21,216 nt of DNA from an uncultured Acidimicrobiia bacterium (lineage in GTDB: Bacteria; Actinomycetota; Acidimicrobiia; IMCC26256; CALEDW01), in the NCBI GenBank assembly GCA_937949585.1, contig CALEDW010000249.1:1-21216 (forward strand). Reading direction: 5' to 3'. The position numbers and the translations under genes are program-made. Position 1 is the first letter of the stretch. The number at the start of each line of letters is the position of its first letter. Shown here piece by piece: positions 7,058-14,677 of this stretch. The notes under the pieces are model-generated. The model ran no database searches. It had not been told where the DNA came from and was given only the letters and a program-made list of their open reading frames with translations.

Positions 7058-8347
7058 TCAGGCGGTCACGGCCACGACGGCGTCGCGGAGGGTCTCGACG
7101 ATCCGGTGCAGCTCCGGTGAGGTCACGGTGAGCGGGGGCATGAGCACCACCACGTCGCCGAGGGGTCGCAGCAGGACCCCGTGCCGTACCGCGGTCGCGC
7201 ACACCCGGCGGCCCCAGCGGGCGCCGGGGGGTCCGGCCAGTTCGACCCCGCCCATGAGCCCGGCCAGGCGCACGTCGCGCACGGCGGGGAGTCCGGCGAT
7301 CCGGTCGGCGAGGAGCCCACGCAGCTCGGTCGAGCGCTCCCGGACGTTGGCGAGCACGTCCCGGGCCTCGAGGAGCTCGAGGTGTCGGAGCGCCACCGCC
7401 GCGGCGAGGGCGTTCCCGCCGTAGGAGTGCCCGTGGTAGAAGGTGCGCTCCGACAGATCGGGACCGAGGAACGAGGCGAACACCTCGCCGGCGGCCACCG
7501 TGGCCGACATCGGCAGGTACCCGCCGGTGAGGCCCTTGCCGAGGCAGAGCAGGTCGGGGCGCAACGCGCACTGCTCGGAGGCGAACAGCGTGCCGGTGCG
7601 CCCGAAGCCGGTGGCGACCTCGTCGCAGATGAGCAGCACTCCGGCCTCCCGACAGGCCTGCCCCAGGGCCGCGAACCCCTCGGGCGGACCGATCCGCATC
7701 CCCGCCGCCCCTTGGACGAGGGGCTCGACGATGACCGCGGCGAGCTCGTCGGCGTGTTCGGCGACCATCCGGACCGCCGTCGGGAAGCACTCGGGGTCGT
7801 CGAAGCCCGGGGCGCGCAGCACCGGGAACCGCAAGGGCTCGAACACCTCGGCGCCGAACCCTCCGTCGCCCACCGACAACGCGCCGATCGTGTCGCCGTG
7901 GTAGGCACCGCCGAAGGCCAGGAACCGCTCCCGACCCCTCACCCCCCGGTTCCGCCAGTGCTGGAAGGCGATCTTCAGCGCTTGTTCCACCGCGCAGGCG
8001 CCGTCGGAGGCGAACAGCACGTGAGGGTCGTCGACCGGCACCACCCGGGCCAGCGCCTCGGCGAGCTCCACCACCACCCGGTTGCCGTTGCCGAGCAGGG
8101 TGGTGTGCGCGGCCCGTTCCAACTGTGCCCGGACGGCCTCGTCGAGCTCGGGAACGCGATGGCCGAGCGTCGTGACCCACAGCGACGAGATCGCGTCGAG
8201 GTAGCGGTTCCCGTCCACGTCGATGAGCTCGTGGCCCTCGGCCCGCTCCACCACCACCGGGGCGTTCTCGGCGTAGCAGGCCATCTGGGTGAACCCGTGC
8301 CAGACCCGGGCCGCGTCCCGGGCCACCCAGCGGTCGTGCTCGCCCAT
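7058..8347 (-). CDS. bioA: Adenosylmethionine-8-amino-7-oxononanoate aminotransferase
   Basis: 429 residues, class III PLP aminotransferase. It converts 8-amino-7-oxononanoate to 7,8-diaminopelargonate, usually with S-adenosylmethionine as donor (some homologues use lysine). BioA hallmarks are VWHGFTQM near the N-terminus (15-22), AISSLWVTTLGH (52-63), ASDGACAVEQALKIA (113-127), AYHGDTIGALSVGDGG (148-163), CDEVATGFGRTG (241-252) with D242, and the Schiff-base lysine K271 in CLGKGLTGGYLP. The ATG at 8347 gives the normal BioA N-terminus; an upstream in-frame codon at 8515 lies within the preceding gene. It follows the HemL-like gene by 29 bp. bioF and bioD lie further along the same strand, past the copper genes. 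Confidence 0.92.
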   Translation of the reverse strand: MGEHDRWVARDAARVWHGFTQMACYAENAPVVVERAEGHELIDVDGNRYLDAISSLWVTTLGHRVPELDEAVRAQLERAAHTTLLGNGNRVVVELAEALARVVPVDDPHVLFASDGACAVEQALKIAFQHWRNRGVRGRERFLAFGGAYHGDTIGALSVGDGGFGAEVFEPLRFPVLRAPGFDDPECFPTAVRMVAEHADELAAVIVEPLVQGAAGMRIGPPEGFAALGQACREAGVLLICDEVATGFGRTGTLFASEQCALRPDLLCLGKGLTGGYLPMSATVAAGEVFASFLGPDLSERTFYHGHSYGGNALAAAVALRHLELLEARDVLANVRERSTELRGLLADRIAGLPAVRDVRLAGLMGGVELAGPPGARWGRRVCATAVRHGVLLRPLGDVVVLMPPLTVTSPELHRIVETLRDAVVAVTA

Positions 8348-8376
8348 CGGCCCGGCCGGTCCCGCCGCCCGGCCGC

Positions 8377-9741
8377 TCAGGCCCGGGCGAGGGCGGCGCA
8401 GAACTCGCCGAAGGCCTCGACGTAGCGGTCGACGTCGGTCTCGGTGTGCTGGACCGACAGCGTCCACTGCTCCTCGTCGCCCGGCGTCATGAAGACCCCG
8501 CGGTTCAGCAGCCACGGGTACGAGGCCAGGTACACCTCGGGGAGGGTCTCGAGGAAGTCGCGGTAGTTCGTCATCGGCTCCGGGCGGTAGGAGACGCAGC
8601 CCTTGGCGCCGAGGTCCACCACGTGGGCGGGGATCCCGTGCGCGGCGATCGCGTCCCGACAGCCCTGGGCGAGGCGGCTGCCGAGCTTGGCCAGGTGCTC
8701 GTAGGCGTCGCCGGTGAGCACCTCGGTGAGCGTGGCGAGGCCGGCGGCCACGACGAGCGGGTTGCCGTTGAAGGTGCCCTGGTGGGCGGCGCCCCGTTCG
8801 ATCACCTCCATCACGTCGGCCCGGCCCCCGAACGCCGCGCCCGGCGTGCCCCCACAGATGGCCTTGGCCCAGCAGGCGAGGTCCGGCACCACCCCGTAGC
8901 GGTCGACCGCACCGCCGGGGGCGATGGTGGCCCCCGACTTCACCTCGTCGAAGATGAGCAGCGCCCCGTGGCGGTGCAGCAGGTCCTTGGCGCCCTGGAG
9001 GTAACCGGGGGCCGGTTCGACGATCCCGATGTTCATCATCACCGGCTCCAGGATCATCCCGGCGATCTCGTGGCCCTGGTCCTCGAGCAGGCGCTCCAGC
9101 GCCCCGAGGTCGTTGAACGGCACGACGTGGGTGTACGCGGCGGTGCCGGCGGGGATCCCCAGCGACATCGGCGTGGTCGCCGGCCGGTCACGGCCGCCCA
9201 TGAGGTCGGAGTTCGGGACCACCGAGAACATCACCGGGTCGTGGTGCCCGTGGTAGCTGCCCTCGATCTTCACGATGTGGTCCCGACCGGTGGCGGCCCG
9301 GGCCACCCGGATCGCGCCCATCGTCGCCTCGGTGCCCGAGTTGGCGAACCGCACCCGTTCGGCGGAGAAGCGCCGGCACAGCTCCTCGGCGAAGGCGACG
9401 GTCGCCTCGGTGGTCACCGCGAAGTGGGTGCCGGTGCGGGCGGCCCGTTCGATCGCCTCCACCACCTTGGGGTGGGCGTGGCCCACGACCATGCAACCGA
9501 ACCCACCGTGCACGTCCACGTAGCGGTGACCGTCGACGTCCCAGACGAACGCCCCCCGACCCTCGCGCAGGTACACGGGGTAGGGGTCCCAGGCCTGGAA
9601 CGACGAGGCCACGCCCATCGGCATCGATCGCACGGCCCGTTCGAACAGCGCCTTCGACGCGGGCGTGCGCTCCCAGAGCCTGCGGTTCTCGTCGTCGGCG
9701 ATGCGGCGGGCCCGCTCGACGAGCGCCTCGGTGTCTCCCAT
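8377..9741 (-). CDS. HemL-like class III aminotransferase (glutamate-1-semialdehyde aminomutase fold)
   Basis: 454 residues. PLP enzyme of the glutamate-1-semialdehyde aminomutase branch of class III: NSGTEATMGAIRVARAATGR (134-153), IEGSYHGHHDP (159-169), the cofactor Asp D265 in LLIFDEVKSG, and the Schiff-base lysine K293 in ACWAKAICGGTPGAAFGG. True HemL usually carries a GGVNSPVR-type segment near the N-terminus and a KVIGGG lysine motif. Here the equivalents read MGVASSFQ and AKAICGG, so I do not call it HemL. Such HemL-like proteins act on diverse omega-amino or aldehyde substrates. The gene starts 45 bp after the aminobutyraldehyde-type dehydrogenase, which suggests they act in one pathway, for example on GABA or a related amino acid (inference). 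The ATG at 9741 was used; a GAGGAG lies about 12 nt upstream. Confidence 0.85.
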   Translation of the reverse strand: MGDTEALVERARRIADDENRRLWERTPASKALFERAVRSMPMGVASSFQAWDPYPVYLREGRGAFVWDVDGHRYVDVHGGFGCMVVGHAHPKVVEAIERAARTGTHFAVTTEATVAFAEELCRRFSAERVRFANSGTEATMGAIRVARAATGRDHIVKIEGSYHGHHDPVMFSVVPNSDLMGGRDRPATTPMSLGIPAGTAAYTHVVPFNDLGALERLLEDQGHEIAGMILEPVMMNIGIVEPAPGYLQGAKDLLHRHGALLIFDEVKSGATIAPGGAVDRYGVVPDLACWAKAICGGTPGAAFGGRADVMEVIERGAAHQGTFNGNPLVVAAGLATLTEVLTGDAYEHLAKLGSRLAQGCRDAIAAHGIPAHVVDLGAKGCVSYRPEPMTNYRDFLETLPEVYLASYPWLLNRGVFMTPGDEEQWTLSVQHTETDVDRYVEAFGEFCAALARA

Positions 9742-9786
9742 CCCGGTCTCGACTCCTCGTGTCCTCGTAGGTCCGTACGGCCGCCG

Positions 9787-11208
9787 TCAGTGCTTGATCA
9801 TCACGTGCTTGAGCTCGGTGTAGTGCTCGATCGCGTAGATCGACATGTCCTTGCCGTAGCCCGACTGCTTGAACCCGCCGTGGGGCATCTCGGAGACGAT
9901 CGGGATGTGGTCGTTCACCCACACGGTCCCGAAGGCCAGCGCCGCGCTCATCCGCATGGCCCGACCGACGTCCCGGGTCCACACCGACGCCGACAGGCCG
10001 TAGTCGACGTCGTTGGCCCAGGCCAGCGCCTGGTCCTCGTCGGAGAAGCGTTGCACGCTGATCACGGGCCCGAACACCTCGCGCTGGACGATCTCGGAGT
10101 CCTGGGCCGGGTTCACGACCACCGAGGGCTCGTAGAAGAAGCCGGGACCTTCCCGGCGTCGACCGCCCACCGTCACCTCCGCGCCCGACGCTCGGGCCCG
10201 CTCCACCATCCCTTCGACCCGGGCCAGCTGGTCGGCCGAGACCACCGGCCCCATCGCCACGTCGGGATCGTGGGGATCCCCGACCTTCACGGCCGCTGCG
10301 GCCTCGGAGAGCTCGGCGACGAAGGAGTCGAAGAGGCCCGGCCCGGCCAGCACGCGGCACGGCGCGGTGCAGTCCTGGCCGGAGTTGTAGTACCCGGCCT
10401 CGGCCAGCGTGCTCACCACCGCCTCCAGGTCGGCGTCGTCGAACACGATCACCGGGGCCTTGCCGCCCAGCTCCAGGTGCACCCGCTTCAGGGTGTCGGC
10501 GGCGTTGCGGGCGATCAGCTTGCCGGTCTCGACGTCGCCGGTGAGCGACACCATGGCCACCTTCGGGTGCCGCACCAGCGCGTCGCCGGCGGTCTCGCCG
10601 AGACCGGTCACGACGTTGAGCACACCCGGCGGGAGGATGTCGGCGGTGATCTCGGCGAGGCGCAGCGCGGTGAGCGGGGTCAGCTCCGAGGGCTTGAGCA
10701 CCACCGTGTTGCCCGCCGCCAGCGCGGGGCCGAGCTTCCAGGTGGCCATGTTCAGCGGGTAGTTCCAGGGCGCGATCGAGCCGATCACCCCCAAGGGGTC
10801 GCGCCGAAGGTAGGAGGTGTGGTCCTCCAGGTACTCGCCGGCGGCGCGGCCATCCAGGAACCGGGCGCCGGCCGCGAAGAACCGCCAGTTGTCGACGGTG
10901 AGGTCCATCTCGAACTCGATGATCGACACGGGCTTGCCGACGTTGTCGACCTCCAGTGCCCGCAGGGTCTCCATGTCGGTCTCGATCGCGTCGGCCACCT
11001 TGTCGAGCAGCTCCGCGCGCTGCCGTGGGGTGGTGCGTCGCCACGACTCGAACGCCGCCGCCGCCGCCTCCACCGCGGCGTCGACGTCGGCGGGGCCCGA
11101 CGCCGGCACCTCGGCGATGCGCTCACCGGTGGCCGGGGCGATCACCTCCAGGGTGGCGCCGTCGGCGGCCGGGACCCACTTGCCCCCGATGTAGTTCTGG
11201 TGCGTCAT
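9787..11208 (-). CDS. Aldehyde dehydrogenase, gamma-aminobutyraldehyde dehydrogenase (PatD-like)
   Basis: 473 residues, the length of E. coli PatD (YdcW), which it follows along its whole length. Oxidises 4-aminobutanal (from putrescine) to GABA with NAD in that family. Active-site features are N149 (SIAPWNYP), K172 (LKPSELTPLTAL), the general base E247 (LELGGKAP) and the nucleophile C280 (NSGQDCTAPC). The C-terminal block WVNDHIPIVSEMPHGGFKQS and GYGKDMSIYAIEHYTELKHV is highly characteristic of aminobutyraldehyde dehydrogenases rather than betaine-aldehyde or succinate-semialdehyde enzymes. The ATG at 11208 has GAGGAG about 9 nt upstream. It is the first gene of the minus-strand run and diverges from the Pot-type importer, which fits uptake and oxidation of putrescine. 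Substrate is inferred, not shown. Confidence 0.88.
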   Translation of the reverse strand: MTHQNYIGGKWVPAADGATLEVIAPATGERIAEVPASGPADVDAAVEAAAAAFESWRRTTPRQRAELLDKVADAIETDMETLRALEVDNVGKPVSIIEFEMDLTVDNWRFFAAGARFLDGRAAGEYLEDHTSYLRRDPLGVIGSIAPWNYPLNMATWKLGPALAAGNTVVLKPSELTPLTALRLAEITADILPPGVLNVVTGLGETAGDALVRHPKVAMVSLTGDVETGKLIARNAADTLKRVHLELGGKAPVIVFDDADLEAVVSTLAEAGYYNSGQDCTAPCRVLAGPGLFDSFVAELSEAAAAVKVGDPHDPDVAMGPVVSADQLARVEGMVERARASGAEVTVGGRRREGPGFFYEPSVVVNPAQDSEIVQREVFGPVISVQRFSDEDQALAWANDVDYGLSASVWTRDVGRAMRMSAALAFGTVWVNDHIPIVSEMPHGGFKQSGYGKDMSIYAIEHYTELKHVMIKH

Positions 11209-11447
11209 CGCTCAGCGCTCCTCGGTCTCCTCGGGCGTCGTCGTGGGCGCCGTCACCGGGCCGCGGTGCCCGACCGGCGGCCGTGGTCACGATGTTGGGC
11301 CGCCGCCGGTCCCCTGCGCAACCGATTCCGTGGCCGCGACGCTCTCGAGCCACGCATTCTGGCGTCTATCGTTGCACGGCCACCCGTGAATCTGCGAGCG
11401 TGGCGCGGTGAGCGTGGCGCCGTGACGGCGGCGGAAGGGGGCCGGGG
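11209..11447. promoter_or_regulatory. Divergent promoter region between patD-like gene and Pot importer
   Basis: 239 bp with no convincing gene. It must hold promoters for the two divergent units. Visible structure: an inverted repeat CACGG-N4-CCGTG at 11375-11388; a 14-bp direct repeat with one mismatch (GAGCGTGGCGCGGT at 11396-11409, GAGCGTGGCGCCGT at 11410-11423); and a weak -10-like TATCGT on the plus strand at 11367-11372 in the least GC-rich part. No clear -35 could be seen. The operator role of the repeats is inference. Confidence 0.5.
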
Positions 11448-12656
11448 CTGAGCGAGGGAGCCGCAGGGGCGATCGGCGGGGCCGGTGGTGAGCCGGTCAT
11501 CGAGCTCGATCACGTGACGAAGCGGTTCGGCGACTTCGTCGCTGTGGACGACGCCCACTTCGTCATCGCCCGGGGTGAGTTCTTCGCCATGCTCGGCCCC
11601 TCCGGCTGCGGGAAGACCACCACCCTGCGGATGATCGCCGGCTTCGAGCGTCCGACCGCCGGTGCGATCCGCCTCGAGGGCCGCGACGTGTCCCGGGTCC
11701 CTCCGTACCGGCGCGACGTGAACACCGTGTTCCAGCAGTACGCGCTGTTCCCCCACCTGACCGTCTGGGACAACGTCGCGTTCGGGTTGCGGGCCAAGCG
11801 CCTCCCCAAGGGGGAGATCGCGGTGCGGGTGCAGCAGATGCTGGAGATCGTGCGGCTCACCGAGCTCGCCAACCGGCGGCCGGCCCAGCTCTCCGGCGGG
11901 CAGCAGCAGCGGGTCGCCCTGGCCCGGGCGTTGGTGAACTACCCGAAGGCGCTCCTCCTCGACGAGCCGCTCGCCGCCCTCGACCTCAAGCTCCGCCAGG
12001 CGATGCAGTTGGAGCTCAAGCGCATCCAGCGGGAGGTGGGGATCACGTTCATCTTCGTGACCCACGACCAGGAAGAGGCGCTCACGATGAGCGACCGCAT
12101 CGCCGTGATGAGCGAAGGGCGGGTCGAGCAGATCGGCGCCCCCACCGAGATCTACGACTCACCGGCGAGCGTCTTCGTCGCCGGTTTCATCGGTCAGGCG
12201 AACCTCTTCGCAGGGGTCGTGACCCGCGTCGGCGGCGACCGGGCGGCGGTCCGCCTGGGCACCGACGGGGAACTGGAGGCGCCGACCACCACCGAAGGAC
12301 TCAAGCCCGGCGACGCGGTCGCGGTGATGATCCGTCCCGAACGGGCCCGTCTGCTCACCACCGAGCCCGCTCCGCCCCGGGTCGGGGTACCCGGCACGGT
12401 GACCGACCTGACCTTCCAGGGCCCGGTGCTGCGGGTGGGGATGGTGACCGCGGCCGACGAGCGGGTGGTGGCCCACGTCCGACCCGACGAGGACCTCCCC
12501 CTGCTGCGCCCCGGAGCCCGGGTGTGGCTGACCTTCGAGCCGGACGCGGCGAGGGTGCTGCGCGCCCGTGATCGGGTCGCCCCCGTCGGCGACGAGCGCG
12601 AGATCGCCGAGATCGAAGCGTTGACGGTTCCGCGGACCGCAGGAGGTGCACGGTGA
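11448..12656 (+). CDS. potA: ABC transporter ATP-binding protein, spermidine/putrescine type (PotA-like)
   Basis: 402 residues from a proposed CTG start. The ATPase domain has Walker A GPSGCGKTT (50-58), the Q-loop VFQQYALFPHLT, the signature LSGGQQQRVALARAL, Walker B LLLDEPLAALD and the switch histidine in THDQEEAL. A C-terminal TOBE domain (about 260-370) follows, as in PotA/FbpC-type importers. The first strand of the fold is encoded by GTC ATC GAG CTC GAT CAC just upstream of the GTG at 11514, so that GTG cannot be the true start. The frame is open from 11412, and CTG at 11448 is the only near-standard start codon in it, with AAGGGGG about 6 nt upstream. It gives SEGAAGAIGGAGGEPVIELD. The stop overlaps the next gene's GTG (GTGA). 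It powers import by the two permeases downstream. The function is firm; the start is moderate. Confidence 0.88.
   Translation: MSEGAAGAIGGAGGEPVIELDHVTKRFGDFVAVDDAHFVIARGEFFAMLGPSGCGKTTTLRMIAGFERPTAGAIRLEGRDVSRVPPYRRDVNTVFQQYALFPHLTVWDNVAFGLRAKRLPKGEIAVRVQQMLEIVRLTELANRRPAQLSGGQQQRVALARALVNYPKALLLDEPLAALDLKLRQAMQLELKRIQREVGITFIFVTHDQEEALTMSDRIAVMSEGRVEQIGAPTEIYDSPASVFVAGFIGQANLFAGVVTRVGGDRAAVRLGTDGELEAPTTTEGLKPGDAVAVMIRPERARLLTTEPAPPRVGVPGTVTDLTFQGPVLRVGMVTAADERVVAHVRPDEDLPLLRPGARVWLTFEPDAARVLRARDRVAPVGDEREIAEIEALTVPRTAGGAR
12641..12646 (+). promoter_or_regulatory. Near-perfect Shine-Dalgarno of the binding-protein gene
   Basis: AGGAGG (extending to AGGAGGTG) lies inside the last codons of the ATPase gene, 6 nt before the GTG at 12653. 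It is the strongest ribosome binding site in the operon, in keeping with the need for more binding protein than ATPase. Confidence 0.75.
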
Positions 12657-13798
12657 ACGGACGGACCTCGAGGAGCCGCATCGGCCGTCGGGAGTTCCTC
12701 GCCCGCATGGGCCTCATCGCCGGCGGCGCCGCCGTCGCGCCCGGGGTCCTGGCGGCCTGCGGCGGCGGGGGTGGGGGCGGTGACGACGACGGGCGGGCGG
12801 TGTCGATCTCCAACTGGACGGCCTACATCGACCCGGCGCTGAACCGGAAGTTCACCCGGATGACCGGGATCAAGGTCACCTACACGGAGGACATCAACGA
12901 CAACAACGAGTACTTCGCCAAGATCCGGCCCAACCTCTCCAAGAACCGCAGCATCGGTCGGGACGGGTTCGTGCTCACCGACTGGATGGCGAGCCGGCTC
13001 ATCAACGAGGTGCGCTGGGTGCAGCCGCTCGTCGAGGCCCGCATCCCCAACAAGACCAACCTGCGGGCCGCGCTGCGCAGTCCCGGGTTCGACCGGGAGC
13101 GCACCTACAGCCTCCCCTGGCAGAGCGGCGTGACCGGTATCGCCTACAACATCGAGGTCACCGGCCGGGAGATCCGTACCGTCGAGGACTTCCTGGAGGT
13201 CGAGGGCACGAAGACGGTGCTCACCGAGATGCGCGACACCATCGGGCTCATCATGGCCTCGCTCGACATCGAACCCGAGAAGCCCACCTTCGCCAAGGCC
13301 GAGCCGGCGTTCGACTTCCTGGAGCGGGCGGTACGCGACGGCAAGATCGACGGGTTCAACGGCAACGAGTACGTGAGCGACCTCGGCGCCGGCAACCTCG
13401 CGGCGGCCTTCGCCTGGTCGGGCGACGTCGCCCAGATCACCCGGGACAACCCCGCCGTGCGGTTCGCGATCCCGGAGTCGGGCGGGATGCTCTGGTCGGA
13501 CAACTTCATGATCCCCAAGACCAGCGAGCGGCCCGCTCTGGCCTCCGAGTGGATCAACTTCTTCTACGACCCCGTGAACGCAGCGCGTCTCACCGCCGAG
13601 GTGCAGTTCATCTCACCGGTCGAGGGTGTGCCCGAAGAGCTCACCAAGCTCGGAGGGGAGAAGGCCGAGCTGGTCGACAACCCGCTCGTCGTACCGACCG
13701 AGGAGTTCCTGGCCCAGAACCACATCTTCGGGCCGCTGGTCGGCAAGGAAGAGGAGCGCTTCGACCGCCGGTTCTCCGAGATCCTCGGCACCGGCTGA
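12653..13798 (+). CDS. potD: Polyamine ABC transporter substrate-binding protein, Tat lipoprotein (PotD-like)
   Basis: 381 residues. The N-terminus has a twin-arginine motif (GRREFL, R12-R13), a hydrophobic stretch and a lipobox at C36 (VLAAC), followed by a Gly/Asp linker. So it is predicted to be exported folded by Tat and then lipid-anchored. The mature protein is a PotD/PotF-type binding protein: SNWTAYIDPALNRKFTRMTG (residues 52-71) and the acidic loop TEDINDNNEYFAKI match the polyamine-binding lobe, and LPWQSGVTGIAYN the hinge region. The acidic residues of the cleft are compatible with a di- or polyamine ligand; the exact ligand (putrescine, spermidine or another) is not determinable. 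GTG start at 12653 overlaps the potA stop. The permease gene follows 9 bp after its stop. Confidence 0.9.
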   Translation: MNGRTSRSRIGRREFLARMGLIAGGAAVAPGVLAACGGGGGGGDDDGRAVSISNWTAYIDPALNRKFTRMTGIKVTYTEDINDNNEYFAKIRPNLSKNRSIGRDGFVLTDWMASRLINEVRWVQPLVEARIPNKTNLRAALRSPGFDRERTYSLPWQSGVTGIAYNIEVTGREIRTVEDFLEVEGTKTVLTEMRDTIGLIMASLDIEPEKPTFAKAEPAFDFLERAVRDGKIDGFNGNEYVSDLGAGNLAAAFAWSGDVAQITRDNPAVRFAIPESGGMLWSDNFMIPKTSERPALASEWINFFYDPVNAARLTAEVQFISPVEGVPEELTKLGGEKAELVDNPLVVPTEEFLAQNHIFGPLVGKEEERFDRRFSEILGTG

Positions 13799-13807
13799 AT
13801 CGCGGCG

Positions 13808-14677
13808 ATGCTGGAGCGGGACCCGGAGGGGCGCAAGCAGGCCCGGGTGGCGCCTTGGCTGCTGCTCGCCCCCGGGATGCTGTGGCTGTTCCTGTTCTAC
13901 TTCTTCCCGCTCTGGACGCTGTTGCGCATGTCGCTGTCGTCGCGACCATCTCGCTTCGCCGACCCGGTGTTCTCCTGGGAGTGGTCGAACTACTCGGATG
14001 CCTTCTCGCGCTACGGCGCCCAGTTCTCACGGTCGTTCCTCTACGCCGCGCTGGCCACCGTCGCCGCGCTGCTCATCGCCTACCCGCTCGCCTACGTGAT
14101 CGCCTTCCGGGGCGGCGCCTGGAAGAACGTGCTGCTGGGGCTGTGCGTGGTGCCGTTCTTCACCAACTACCTCATCCGTACCCTGGCCTGGAGGACGATC
14201 CTCGGCGACCAGGCCCCCGTGGTCGAGACGCTGCGCTCCCTGGGCGTGCTCGCCCCCGACGGGCGGCTCCTGCGCACGCCCCTGGCCGTGGTGGGCGGGC
14301 TCACCTACAACTTCCTGCCCTTCATGATCCTGCCGATCTACGTGGCGCTGGAGAAGATCGACCCGCGCCTGGTGGACGCCGCCCGGGACCTCTACTCGAA
14401 CACCTGGCGGGCGTTCCGCAAGGTCGTGTTCCCCCTCTCCCTGCCCGGGGTGTTCGCCGGCAGCCTCCTCGTGTTCATCCCCGCCGCCGGCGACTTCGTG
14501 AACTCCTACTACCTCGGCAGCGCCAAGACCACCATGATCGGCAACGTGGTGCAGGACCAGTTCCTCGTGCAGTTGGACTACCCGGTGGCCGCAGCGCTGT
14601 CGTTCGTGTTCATGGCCATCGTCATGGCCGTCGTCATCACCTACGCCCGCCTCCTCGGCACGGAGGATCTGGTGTGA
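13808..14677 (+). CDS. potB: ABC transporter permease, PotB-like
   Basis: 289 residues with about six transmembrane segments: WLLLAPGMLWLFLFYFFPL at 17-35, then segments near 80-100, 110-130, 160-180, 205-225 and 260-280. The cytoplasmic EAA loop that docks on the ATPase is VDAARDLYSNTWRAFRKVVF (about 188-207), with LPLSLPGV-type residues after it. FRxxILPIYVALEKIDP-like text before it is typical of the PotB subunit. It forms a heterodimer channel with the next gene's product. The ATG at 13808 has no strong Shine-Dalgarno and follows the binding-protein stop by 9 bp. Its GTG-TGA end overlaps the start of potC. Confidence 0.92.
   Translation: MLERDPEGRKQARVAPWLLLAPGMLWLFLFYFFPLWTLLRMSLSSRPSRFADPVFSWEWSNYSDAFSRYGAQFSRSFLYAALATVAALLIAYPLAYVIAFRGGAWKNVLLGLCVVPFFTNYLIRTLAWRTILGDQAPVVETLRSLGVLAPDGRLLRTPLAVVGGLTYNFLPFMILPIYVALEKIDPRLVDAARDLYSNTWRAFRKVVFPLSLPGVFAGSLLVFIPAAGDFVNSYYLGSAKTTMIGNVVQDQFLVQLDYPVAAALSFVFMAIVMAVVITYARLLGTEDLV

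Noticed and set aside
8377..9741. Bona fide glutamate-1-semialdehyde aminomutase (hemL)
   Set aside because: The N-terminal and lysine motifs differ from HemL and there are no haem genes nearby; a HemL-like aminotransferase of other function is safer.
8446..11451. 1001-residue open frame on the plus strand
   Set aside because: Antisense to the HemL-like and PatD-like genes, whose frames carry clear active-site motifs. Composition is typical of a shadow frame.
11514..12656. GTG at 11514 as the start of the Pot ATPase
   Set aside because: It would delete the first beta strand (VIELDH) that is encoded immediately upstream in the same frame.
13549..14673. Long N-terminal extension of the PotC frame
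   Set aside because: The extension covers potB and the end of potD in another frame and is Arg/Pro-rich. The GTG at 14674 with a GTGA overlap gives the normal PotC N-terminus.
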